This document shows positions 1 to 7,111 of a stretch of DNA of 64,000 nucleotides, in pieces. Numbering within the stretch: the first letter of the stretch is position 1; each line of letters begins with the position of its first letter. The notes beneath the pieces were generated by a model. It saw nothing but the letters and a program-made list of their open reading frames with translations, was not told the DNA's origin and ran no database searches. The DNA is from Rhizobium sp. CFBP 8762 (GTDB taxonomy: Bacteria; Pseudomonadota; Alphaproteobacteria; Rhizobiales; Rhizobiaceae): positions 1-64,000 of the forward strand of contig NZ_JACYUD010000003.1 in assembly GCF_014841565.1 (NCBI RefSeq). Reading direction: 5' to 3'. The position numbers and the translations under genes were made by a program.

Positions 1-700
1 GATTCAGATTCGGCGGTTTTTGGGAATTCCACGAGTCAAGATTAACGACGATTGGTATAAGCTTCCTAATGTCACCTTGAACGATGGCTTCGACCGGACC
101 TCGGCCATCGGAAGCAGTTATCTGTTTTCACCGGAGAAGTATTTTGACAGGACCTACCGATCCGGCAGCTCGAATGACCGGATCGCGGAACTTCCCGTCA
201 TGAACCTGATCAAGGTCCACGGCTCCCTAAGCTGGCAACGCGACGCTGACAAGGAAATCCGTTTTGCCTCCAGCGGCGTCTTGCTGTCGGGTCACGTCCA
301 GAAAAACAATCCCGGCGCCGTCTCTAACGCCTTGGCGAAGCGAGCTGTGATCCTGCCGAACGTCCGCAAGTTCGAGTCGACGCTGATGGAGAGAGTCTAC
401 TTTGACCTGCTTCGCCTATTCTCGAACTGCATGGACAGAGACAACGCGCTCCTTGTAGCATTTGGCTTTTCTTTCGCGGACGAGCATATTTTGGACATTA
501 CCCGGCGAGCGTTGCGCAACCCAACCGCCCAGCTACTGATATTCGCCTATTCGAATGCGAACGTCGCCGCGTTCTCGGACAAGTTTTCGCAAAACCGGAA
601 CGTGACAATCATCGACCCAGGCGCTGGGCCCCCAACTGACTTCACAGTCTTAAATTCAATCCTTCGCGAGGTCATTCCTCAGGGCGGCAAGTCTGCATGA
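1..700 (+). CDS. SIR2-domain NADase-like effector, C-terminal part (5' end outside window)
   Basis: The frame is open from base 2, so the gene begins left of the window and the internal TTG at 20 is not a convincing start. Visible motifs are LIKVHGSLSW, the catalytic-histidine region of SIR2_2-type domains, and AFGFSFADEHI, the conserved late motif of SIR2_2 proteins near the C-terminus. The stop overlaps the start of the HerA gene by 4 bases (ATGA), which implies co-translation. SIR2 proteins paired with HerA are known antiphage systems in which the SIR2 subunit depletes NAD+ or cleaves DNA and HerA assembles with it. The activity here is inferred from family and neighbour; the NAD-binding N-terminal half cannot be checked. 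Confidence 0.85.
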   Translation, partial: IQIRRFLGIPRVKINDDWYKLPNVTLNDGFDRTSAIGSSYLFSPEKYFDRTYRSGSSNDRIAELPVMNLIKVHGSLSWQRDADKEIRFASSGVLLSGHVQKNNPGAVSNALAKRAVILPNVRKFESTLMERVYFDLLRLFSNCMDRDNALLVAFGFSFADEHILDITRRALRNPTAQLLIFAYSNANVAAFSDKFSQNRNVTIIDPGAGPPTDFTVLNSILREVIPQGGKSA

Positions 701-2529
701 GCGACTTCCGTCTCAAGAAGGAGGCTGTCCTCCGAGTCGGTGAAGTCTCAGGCGTCACGGGGAGACGTATTCTCGTTACCGTCGATAAGGACAAGAACCT
801 GTCGGAACTGTTCTACGACGGCGATCTCTTGAGGAACATCGCGGTCGGCAGCTATGTCGACATCCGAAAGGGTTTCGTGAGTCTCATCGGCAAGGTTGAC
901 GGCGAGAACGCGAATCCAGATTCTTCGAGATCGGAAGCCCTGGAGCTAACAGTGCGCGGGCGGCGGGTGCTTTCAGTATCCCTAGTCGGTTTCATCGACC
1001 GAAAGGGACGCTTTTACGGCGGGACGAAGGAATTGCCCCTCGTCGGAAACGAGGCCTTCCTTCTCACTCGTGAACGCGTGCTTCAGGTCCACAATCTGAT
1101 CGCGGAGGACGGAATCGCCCTCCACATTGCTACCTCCGAATACGAAGGATACGACATAGCCCTCCCTGTCGACGGGCTGATGAACAGCCACATCGCCATC
1201 TTCGGAAACACGGGGAGCGGAAAGTCTAACACGCTAGCGACGCTCTACCAGCACTTCGTATCGGAACTAAGGGCGATCAACGCCGAGGCATTCAACGATA
1301 GCTGCCGGATCGTTCTGTTCGACTTCAACGGCGAATATGCGCATGCGGATTGTATCGCGAACGACAAGACGGTTTACAATCTCTCGACCCGAAATGACCA
1401 AGGCGATAAAATTCCGTTGGGCAACGACGGACTATTGGATATCGAAATACTGTCGATCGTCTCGGACGCTACGGAGAAAACCCAAAAGCCTTTCCTGCGT
1501 CGCGTTCTGATGCAGCACGAAAGGGTCATGGAGGGAAACGACCCAACCGAACACCTGAGGAATATGATCCGTCAACAAGTTACGCAAATTCTCAGGATGT
1601 CGGATAAGGTCAGGGCCGACCTCCTGTTCGACTATCTGCGTCAGCTACTTCCCGAGCACGATCAATACGGAAACATAGTAGAGATTGCGTCGGACCTAGA
1701 ATGGCATAACAACACGTCGCAGTTCAGATGCGGTCAGCATTGGCTGCGTGACGTTCCTGCGGCAATTACTAACACTGTCGTTTATCAGCACGTTGCCAAT
1801 TTCGCGTTCGTTGGCGACATCATCGCAGATTTCATCAACTTCTCGTACATCCAGCTAATTTACGATGTGCTAGCAAACCGCGCTCAGAACGAGCATATCG
1901 CACCGGTGATAAACAAGTTGCGAAGCAAGCAAAAAGACATCCGGAAAGTGTTCGACCCTGCGATACACGGCGAACTGTTCGAGACCAACGTGGTCGTGGT
2001 CAACCTCAACGACGTCAATCTGGAAATGAAGAAGACGATCCCCCTGCTTCTCTGCCGTCGCATCTACCAAGAACACAAGACGATGTTCCAAGGCAAGACG
2101 CTCAGCATTGTGATCGACGAAGCTCACAACATCCTGTCGACCGACTCTTCAAGGGAGACAGAGAGCTGGAAGGATTACCGCCTCGAGACTTTCGAAGAGA
2201 TCATTAAGGAGGGACGCAAATTTGGCGTGTTTGTAACGATCGCCAGTCAGCGGCCCAACGATATCTCACCCACGATTACATCGCAGGCACACAACTATTT
2301 CATCCATCGGCTCATCAATCAAAAGGACCTACAGTCGATCGCAAGTGCTGTGTCTTACATTGACAAGCTCACCGAAGAATCAATTCCCACCCTGCCGACC
2401 GGAACCTGCATTTTCAGCGGAATGGCTGGCCAGATGCCGTTAAAGCTCAATATCAAGGCGCTCGAACAACGCTTGCAGCCAAAGAGCAACACCTTGCGGT
2501 TTGCCGCGTTGCTAAATCGGGAGAATTGA
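697..2529 (+). CDS. HerA-like hexameric ATPase of a SIR2-HerA defence pair
   Basis: This 610-residue protein has an N-terminal beta-rich HAS-barrel-like region (about residues 1-65), a Walker A motif GNTGSGKS at 170-177, and a Walker B IVIDEAHN with D474/E475. A sensor-like segment ASQRPNDISPTITSQAHN follows, typical of HerA/FtsK-fold translocases. HerA ATPases form hexameric rings. In defence they assemble with a partner effector, and the partner here is the upstream SIR2 gene, which overlaps by 4 bases. All key ATPase residues are present, so it looks intact. It is convergent with the ATPase gene that ends at 2904. A chromosomal HerA-NurA role is unlikely given the SIR2 partner. Confidence 0.9.
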   Translation: MSDFRLKKEAVLRVGEVSGVTGRRILVTVDKDKNLSELFYDGDLLRNIAVGSYVDIRKGFVSLIGKVDGENANPDSSRSEALELTVRGRRVLSVSLVGFIDRKGRFYGGTKELPLVGNEAFLLTRERVLQVHNLIAEDGIALHIATSEYEGYDIALPVDGLMNSHIAIFGNTGSGKSNTLATLYQHFVSELRAINAEAFNDSCRIVLFDFNGEYAHADCIANDKTVYNLSTRNDQGDKIPLGNDGLLDIEILSIVSDATEKTQKPFLRRVLMQHERVMEGNDPTEHLRNMIRQQVTQILRMSDKVRADLLFDYLRQLLPEHDQYGNIVEIASDLEWHNNTSQFRCGQHWLRDVPAAITNTVVYQHVANFAFVGDIIADFINFSYIQLIYDVLANRAQNEHIAPVINKLRSKQKDIRKVFDPAIHGELFETNVVVVNLNDVNLEMKKTIPLLLCRRIYQEHKTMFQGKTLSIVIDEAHNILSTDSSRETESWKDYRLETFEEIIKEGRKFGVFVTIASQRPNDISPTITSQAHNYFIHRLINQKDLQSIASAVSYIDKLTEESIPTLPTGTCIFSGMAGQMPLKLNIKALEQRLQPKSNTLRFAALLNREN

Positions 2530-2903
2530 GAGCGGGTCATCGCGGTGGTGTTACGAGCGATACCTCGAGCACCGCATCGACAGCCCTGCCGGTTCCTCGA
2601 AAACGACTTTCAGGCCAGAACATCCTGAGGTTCCCGGCCTGTTCGACCTCGCCTTCAAGGACGAGGGCGCCATGGGCCAGTCCATCTCGCATCAGCAATT
2701 ACGGAAAGCAGCCGATGCCTAAGCCACCAACAGAGAGATACAGCAGGGTCGATAGCGTTTGCGGTAAGGCCAACAAGGTAAGCGATGCCCCGCTCGCACC
2801 TGACCGAGATGCTTTTGTAGTGCCGGCGGCTGGAACGGACCCTTACGGCAATTGTGTGCCAACATCTTGCGACGTCGCGTATAGATTACGTCCGACCCTC
2901 GCG
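2530..2903. other. Intergenic stretch with a possible decayed reading frame
   Basis: No intact gene was found between the convergent HerA and ParA-like genes. On the plus strand a frame from about 2540 to 2722 reads smoothly, with segments such as YERYLEHRIDSP and EVPGLFDLAFKDEG, and ends in TAA. It could be the tail of a lost gene, but I cannot name it and there is no plausible start. Nothing is recognisable from 2723 to 2903. Confidence 0.2.
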
Positions 2904-4775
2904 TCAGTGGGGCGTGTGTACCTGCGTGTTCCTATCGATCACAGGAGGAAGAATAGGACCCGATTTGAAAGCGGCCTCCATAGCATCGAGGTCGGATAAC
3001 ATCTCAGTGCGCCGCCGGGATAAATAGGTCCAGCAACTAAATATCGCGCCCTGTTGGGTTTTATCCCTTGCCATGTTCAGGAAATTCAATGCGAGGTCCG
3101 TATCGCCCGTCACCGCGCTGGCCAACGCCAAGCACTGATAAAAGTTTGCATCTTCGTCCAAGGGCATTTTAGCCAGCGCTAGCACACGCTCGAACAAGTC
3201 CACGGGCGCAGTGCCGTCCTGACCCCACTCCGCCATCGCATAGTTGAAAACATCTCGAATATCTGCGCCCAATAAAACCTGGGCTCTCTTGGTGCCAATC
3301 GTCTCCACCGCCTTTTGGAACTGCCCGCTAGAGATCAACGATAAGACCAGATTCGAGTGGAGCGGCCCGTGCGGTCCGGCGGAATTGTCTGCCTCCCGGT
3401 ATGCTCTCTCTAGCAGTCGTGAAGCCAGGGGGACGGCTCGTGCGTCGGACTGAAGGGCGTCCGATATTATGCCTACGTCCTCCGGCGCAAGCTGCTCCAG
3501 AAACGGCGATCCTTCGATGAGACCGATCCAGTTCGAGTCCAGCGACTTCAAGGCCTCGATCGCTGACCGCAAGTCCGTCGGCACCGTGTCGGGAGAATGG
3601 AGGACATTGAGGAGGTCTGCCTTTGCTTCATCGTGACGGGACTGGCTTAGGAGTGTGAAAGCTCGCCTGAGATGTGCTTTCTGCATATTGAATCCGGCCT
3701 TGATAGCACCGCTCAGCGCCTCCATCTCGTTTGCGAGGTCGCCGAGGTCGTGATAGAGCGCCGCCATGAGCCAGCATATCTCGCCATCGTGTCGATGCTT
3801 GGAGTTGATCCTACCAAGTTCGGCGGTAATCTCGTTGAGCGTGAAAGAACCGACTGTGGACCCCTTGGCTCCTCTCCTAGCCCTGCCACGGAATCCCGAT
3901 ATCATCTTCTGAAGATAAAGGATGACGCCTTCGCGATCCTCGATGTTCGAGCCCATGAGCGCTTCGGTCAGGCGTCGGTACTCGGCCGCCAGCTTTGTCT
4001 TGGGTCGATCGATGACGAAAATCTTCTGATCAACCAGCGACATGCTGTTGTAATGTCTTATGGTCGCGGCTGGTTCATCATAGCCAAGCTCTCTGCTCGC
4101 CTCGTCGAGCATGGATTTGAGTATGCCGTCTTCGTCGTCTAAGTCGGGAACATTGGAAGGGCAAAAGAACATGCTGGTCCGCTTCGCATCGACGTGACGG
4201 TCCGAGCGGATTTCATCCACGATCGTCTTGAGACCGGAAATGTTCTGCTTGTTCGGGAAGAACATGAAGGTGATGGCGTCGGCGAGCTGACGCGTGCAGA
4301 TACCCCCGACATCCGTGTGACCGGTTCGGCTGTCGATCAGTACATAATCAAAGCCCCTCGCGTCATCAGCGATCTGCTGCTTCAAATCTTCGAAAAGAAG
4401 GTACCCGCTCCGCGTTAGATACAAGTCCTGCCAGTCAATTGACGACAGCTTCATGCCGTAATGTTGATCACGCCGTCCCGCAGGCAAGACCCAGATGGGG
4501 ACCGATTCCGCGTGGATGTCCAATTGTGCCTCCACGATGAAGTCTTTCACATCGGGGGCGACGGAGGTCTCTATGTACTGCGAAACATAATCAACGATTC
4601 CCACGCGGCTCTCGCTAGAAGAGAACTGCCGAAAGCTCGGAATTCCGGGAGCTTCGAGATCGAAATCGATAACGAGAACCTTCCGACCACGCTGCGAAAG
4701 CTCGGACGCAACGTTGACGAGGCTCATCGTACGGCCGACGCCGCCCTTGTAGGAGTAGAAGGTGATAACGAACAT
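2904..4775 (-). CDS. ParA/MinD-type deviant-Walker ATPase with helical repeat C-terminus, third gene of a toxin-antitoxin operon
   Basis: This 623-residue protein starts with the deviant Walker A KGGVGRT (residues 10-16). The leading Lys characteristic of MinD/ParA ATPases is kept, but Arg replaces the P-loop Lys, as in the KGGVGR subfamily. IDFDLEAPG and a later DSRTGHTDVGG match the A' and switch regions of the fold. Residues from about 300 to the end are helical, TPR-like repeats rich in Ala and Leu, which suggests a protein-binding platform. The start codon overlaps the stop of the MqsA-like antitoxin gene by one base (TGATG), implying coupled translation. I do not know a characterised three-gene system of this make-up. 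A role as sensor or regulator of the toxin pair is inference. Confidence 0.75.
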   Translation of the reverse strand: MFVITFYSYKGGVGRTMSLVNVASELSQRGRKVLVIDFDLEAPGIPSFRQFSSSESRVGIVDYVSQYIETSVAPDVKDFIVEAQLDIHAESVPIWVLPAGRRDQHYGMKLSSIDWQDLYLTRSGYLLFEDLKQQIADDARGFDYVLIDSRTGHTDVGGICTRQLADAITFMFFPNKQNISGLKTIVDEIRSDRHVDAKRTSMFFCPSNVPDLDDEDGILKSMLDEASRELGYDEPAATIRHYNSMSLVDQKIFVIDRPKTKLAAEYRRLTEALMGSNIEDREGVILYLQKMISGFRGRARRGAKGSTVGSFTLNEITAELGRINSKHRHDGEICWLMAALYHDLGDLANEMEALSGAIKAGFNMQKAHLRRAFTLLSQSRHDEAKADLLNVLHSPDTVPTDLRSAIEALKSLDSNWIGLIEGSPFLEQLAPEDVGIISDALQSDARAVPLASRLLERAYREADNSAGPHGPLHSNLVLSLISSGQFQKAVETIGTKRAQVLLGADIRDVFNYAMAEWGQDGTAPVDLFERVLALAKMPLDEDANFYQCLALASAVTGDTDLALNFLNMARDKTQQGAIFSCWTYLSRRRTEMLSDLDAMEAAFKSGPILPPVIDRNTQVHTPH

Positions 4776-5284
4776 CAGGCGGCTTTTTCAACTACGACAG
4801 GAAGTCGGAGCTTGAACTCAATAGACTGCTGGAGCGCGATCTCCGAAATCTTTGTACGGAACCTCGGCTGGAACGCCTGCTTCTTGTTGGCCTCCTGAAC
4901 AAGAAGCAGGTTGCTGGGCATGCGAAGCAACAAAAGAAGATTGTTCGCCGATTCGCCCTGTATCTGATTCCCGAGCTCCCAACGCTTGATCGAGGCGACA
5001 CCGAATCCGCTGACGTCCGCGAATTTCTCCTGAGTTAGACGGTAGCTCTCCCGGATCGTTCTGATCTCACGAGGTGTCAAGCGCCCCAGGTGCCTGCAGA
5101 CGGCCTCGTGGCGAAGTTCCTCTGCCTCGTGGCCCGTGTACATCTCGCCGCATTCGCCGCATTCGTAGACCGGAACAACAGCCGAGAGTAGGACTTGGTC
5201 CTCGCCGGAACCATAAACGAATTTCTCCTCATGCTGTCGAACGGTCACGGCGCTTGCTTCGCACATTTCACAACGCTGCATCAT
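4775..5284 (-). CDS. MqsA-family antitoxin-like zinc-finger/HTH protein
   Basis: This 169-residue protein has a YgiT-type zinc finger with two CxxC pairs (C5/C8 and C42/C45). It is followed by an XRE-like helix-turn-helix in about residues 75-130, including RESYRLTQEKFADVSGFGV and SIKRWELGNQ. This is the domain order of MqsA antitoxins, which bind their toxin through the zinc domain and repress the operon through the HTH. It is longer than MqsA (about 131 aa), with an extra C-terminal tail. It lies 15 bases downstream of the small toxin-like gene and overlaps the ATPase gene by one base. The palindrome upstream of the operon is its likely operator. Confidence 0.8.
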   Translation of the reverse strand: MMQRCEMCEASAVTVRQHEEKFVYGSGEDQVLLSAVVPVYECGECGEMYTGHEAEELRHEAVCRHLGRLTPREIRTIRESYRLTQEKFADVSGFGVASIKRWELGNQIQGESANNLLLLLRMPSNLLLVQEANKKQAFQPRFRTKISEIALQQSIEFKLRLPVVVEKAA

Positions 5285-5299
5285 TTGATCCTCTTTCGA

Positions 5300-5665
5300 C
5301 TACGCATTACGGACATAGCTCTCGTGGAAGCTACGTCCGATGACATTCTCGGCCCCCAATTGAAGCTTTATATAGATATGGGAAACAGGGGGGCATCCCG
5401 CAACCTTAATGACGTACCCGGTTTTGCCGGGAGGTTTCTCGAGTACCACCGTCTCGACCCCGCAACCGTCAACAAGCAACTGGGATATGAACTCCCAGGC
5501 AGAATCTTCCGTGAAATATTGAGTTGGGTCTCTTGGATCGCGCAGGGAGTTGGGTTTCCAATCAGTCGGTTGGTCGTGCGAAAAGGTCGCACCTCTCGTA
5601 CGTTTGGAGCAGCACCTCGTTGCAAGCATCCGCCTAATTGCGTCACTGACTTCAACCTCTGCCAT
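5300..5665 (-). CDS. Small toxin-like protein paired with MqsA-like antitoxin
   Basis: With the ATG at 5665, preceded by AAGGGAATGG as ribosome-binding site, the product is 121 residues. The frame stays open up to 5761, but those codons cross the promoter and operator and are probably not translated. The C-terminal half contains EFISQLLVDG, VVLEKPPGKTGYVIKV and HIYIKLQLG...VIGRSFHES, a strand pattern reminiscent of RelE/MqsR-fold mRNA interferases. Position is the main evidence: it is the first gene, directly before an MqsA-like antitoxin, the toxin-first order of mqsRA. I cannot point to catalytic residues. Toxin activity is inference. Confidence 0.6.
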   Translation of the reverse strand: MAEVEVSDAIRRMLATRCCSKRTRGATFSHDQPTDWKPNSLRDPRDPTQYFTEDSAWEFISQLLVDGCGVETVVLEKPPGKTGYVIKVAGCPPVSHIYIKLQLGAENVIGRSFHESYVRNA

Positions 5666-5681
5666 TCCATTCCCTTGTGTT

Positions 5682-5713
5682 GGTATCAAATGATACCGCA
5701 GACCCTTTGTCAA
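5682..5713 (-). promoter_or_regulatory. Promoter with embedded operator palindrome for the toxin-antitoxin-ATPase operon
   Basis: On the minus strand a perfect -35 box TTGACA (5713-5708) is followed after 17 bases by TTTGAT (5690-5685) as -10. The -10 lies inside the inverted repeat GGTATC-AAAT-GATACC (5682-5697), so a repressor bound there would block RNA polymerase. The ribosome-binding site and ATG of the toxin-like gene follow within 20 bases. This is the usual geometry of toxin-antitoxin autoregulation. The assignment to the HTH antitoxin is inference. Confidence 0.6.
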
Positions 5714-5979
5714 GAAAAATGATAGTGAACGGCGAATGGACAGGGTGCGCGAGCGACACAAACGAAATGCTCTATTCCGATATTTTGCGCAACCAATAAA
5801 CGGTATGCGTGCAGATAATATCGACCATTTTCGGCTCTGCTAGATCGGGCATTCCTCGCGACGTGGTTCATCTGGCTTCTACCGATCCGGAAAGCGACAA
5901 ATCTCGACGCATTCCGTCGCACTTCCTATAACGGCACCGCTTTTTCCGATGTCGTTGACGCTTCTATTCCGGCCCCCGA
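5714..5979. other. Gene-free stretch upstream of the toxin operon
   Basis: I see no supportable coding frame, RNA or repeat here. Together with the methylase remnant and truncated recombinase that follow, it reads as decayed DNA between two intact modules. Confidence 0.4.
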
Positions 5980-6282
5980 CAGACGGGTCAATATCACCTC
6001 ATGACGAAGTTCAATAAGCCGGACGACGTCTTGTTCATCAACGCAGCGCGGCCTGAGCATTTTGATAAGGCCAAGCGGCAGAACCAACTCTCAGACAAGC
6101 ACATCTCTAAGATCATCGACACTTACCAATCCCGGAAGGAGGAAGACCGATAATCCAGGCGTATCAGTATGGAAGGCATCGCCGAGGAAGGCTACAACAT
6201 CAATATATCCCGCTACATCAGCACGGCCGGACAGGAGACCGCGATCTATCTGACGGCCATGCACAAGGATGGTCGAGACTGA
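5980..6282 (+). pseudogene. hsdM: Remnant of type I restriction methylase HsdM, C-terminal end
   Basis: A single frame reads DDVLFINAARPEHFDKAK, then QNQLSDKHISKIIDTYQSRK, then an in-frame TAA at 6151-6153, and continues as GIAEEGYNINISRYISTA to a TGA at 6280-6282. These are the C-terminal signatures of HsdM N6-adenine methyltransferases (FIDAS-type segment, the xLTDEHIEKI helix and NLNIPRY). The catalytic NPPY region, hsdS and hsdR are absent. The fragment has lost its upstream part and carries a stop where a Tyr codon is expected, so it is a dead remnant. Confidence 0.75.
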
Positions 6283-6379
6283 GAAGCAGGTTCGCGAGGC
6301 AACAGCGGAACAATTCCTTTCTAAAGGAGCGGGCCTGCCCCTTTAGCCGAGAATTGATGAATAGCGTGGGAACTGAACA
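6283..6379. other. Short spacer without recognised feature
   Basis: Between the HsdM remnant and the truncated recombinase I see no gene, RNA or clear repeat. Confidence 0.3.
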
Positions 6380-6823
6380 CTACAAGGCTACCGACCCACG
6401 TGCGGAGATCAACTCGATGCCACCATTTTGCAGGGCCTCAACACACGACCTAAAAAGTGTTAGGTCTCTCGCTATCCTGGAATGCGATTCGATCATGACT
6501 ATGTCGAACGGTAGCGGTAGTGTAGCGGCGGCTTTCATCATGGCATTGAGCCCTGGTCGATCAAGCCGCGATCCCGAGTACCCGTCGTCTATATATGACA
6601 ACACTATCTTCCACCGATAATTCAGGGCCAGGGCCCGAAGAATGTCGCACTGCCGCTTTATAATATCGGCATTACTAGCCGCAGACCGACAATAAATAGC
6701 GACTCGGGGTACTTGAGGTGAAAAATTAGCCTGCCAAGCTTGAAAGTCTAGGCGGTTGCCGTTCCGAACCAGTTCATTGGGGCACTTTCCGCTAGATACA
6801 TTAATAGTATCATCTTTCGCCAC
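6380..6823 (-). pseudogene. Truncated serine recombinase (resolvase N-terminal domain only)
   Basis: The 147-residue frame holds the resolvase fold: VAIYCRSAAS with the catalytic Ser near residue 48, YIDDGYSGSRLDRPGLNAMM, and IVMIESHSRIARD. The last is the conserved Arg helix of serine recombinases. It stops just after the ELISARG strand, where complete proteins continue into the long helix and DNA-binding domain. All of the recombinase and zinc-ribbon regions are missing. It is a broken relic of an earlier insertion and unrelated in detail to the intact recombinase at 16768. Confidence 0.75.
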
Positions 6824-7111
6824 GACGCGCCTCCATAGACAGTGCGGTCAAGATATACTCAATACAATCACGCGAGCCACATCGGTTCCATGCTCTGAAA
6901 AATGTACCGATTAGACACAGGTTGTTGCATTTCCAGCTCTTCTCGTTCTTCTAATGCAATGATGACGCCGATAGATGAAGACGTCAATCCGAATGCGAGA
7001 ACGCTGGGAATAGTCTGCCATACATGCAAATGCATCATCGGCAAAACTTACACGCTATAGTAACATCCCAGCGATTCGTTGAAAAGCTACGAGAAGGTAT
7101 GCCAAGGCCAC
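6824..7111. other. Upstream region of the Argonaute operon
   Basis: These 288 bases separate the divergent truncated recombinase from the Argonaute gene. I see no coding frame. The Argonaute promoter must lie here, but I could not identify convincing -35/-10 boxes. Confidence 0.3.

Noticed and set aside
2526-2999. A 157-codon frame after the HerA gene
   Set aside because: It overlaps the end of the ParA-like gene, is rich in Arg, Pro and Ser without motifs, and a different frame in the same DNA looks more protein-like though decayed.
3672-4142. Plus-strand frames inside the ParA-like ATPase gene
   Set aside because: They are antisense to a gene with clear Walker motifs and lack start signals.
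5666-5761. Upstream extension of the toxin-like gene by 32 codons
   Set aside because: The extension spans the TTGACA promoter and the operator palindrome; the ATG at 5665 has a good ribosome-binding site.
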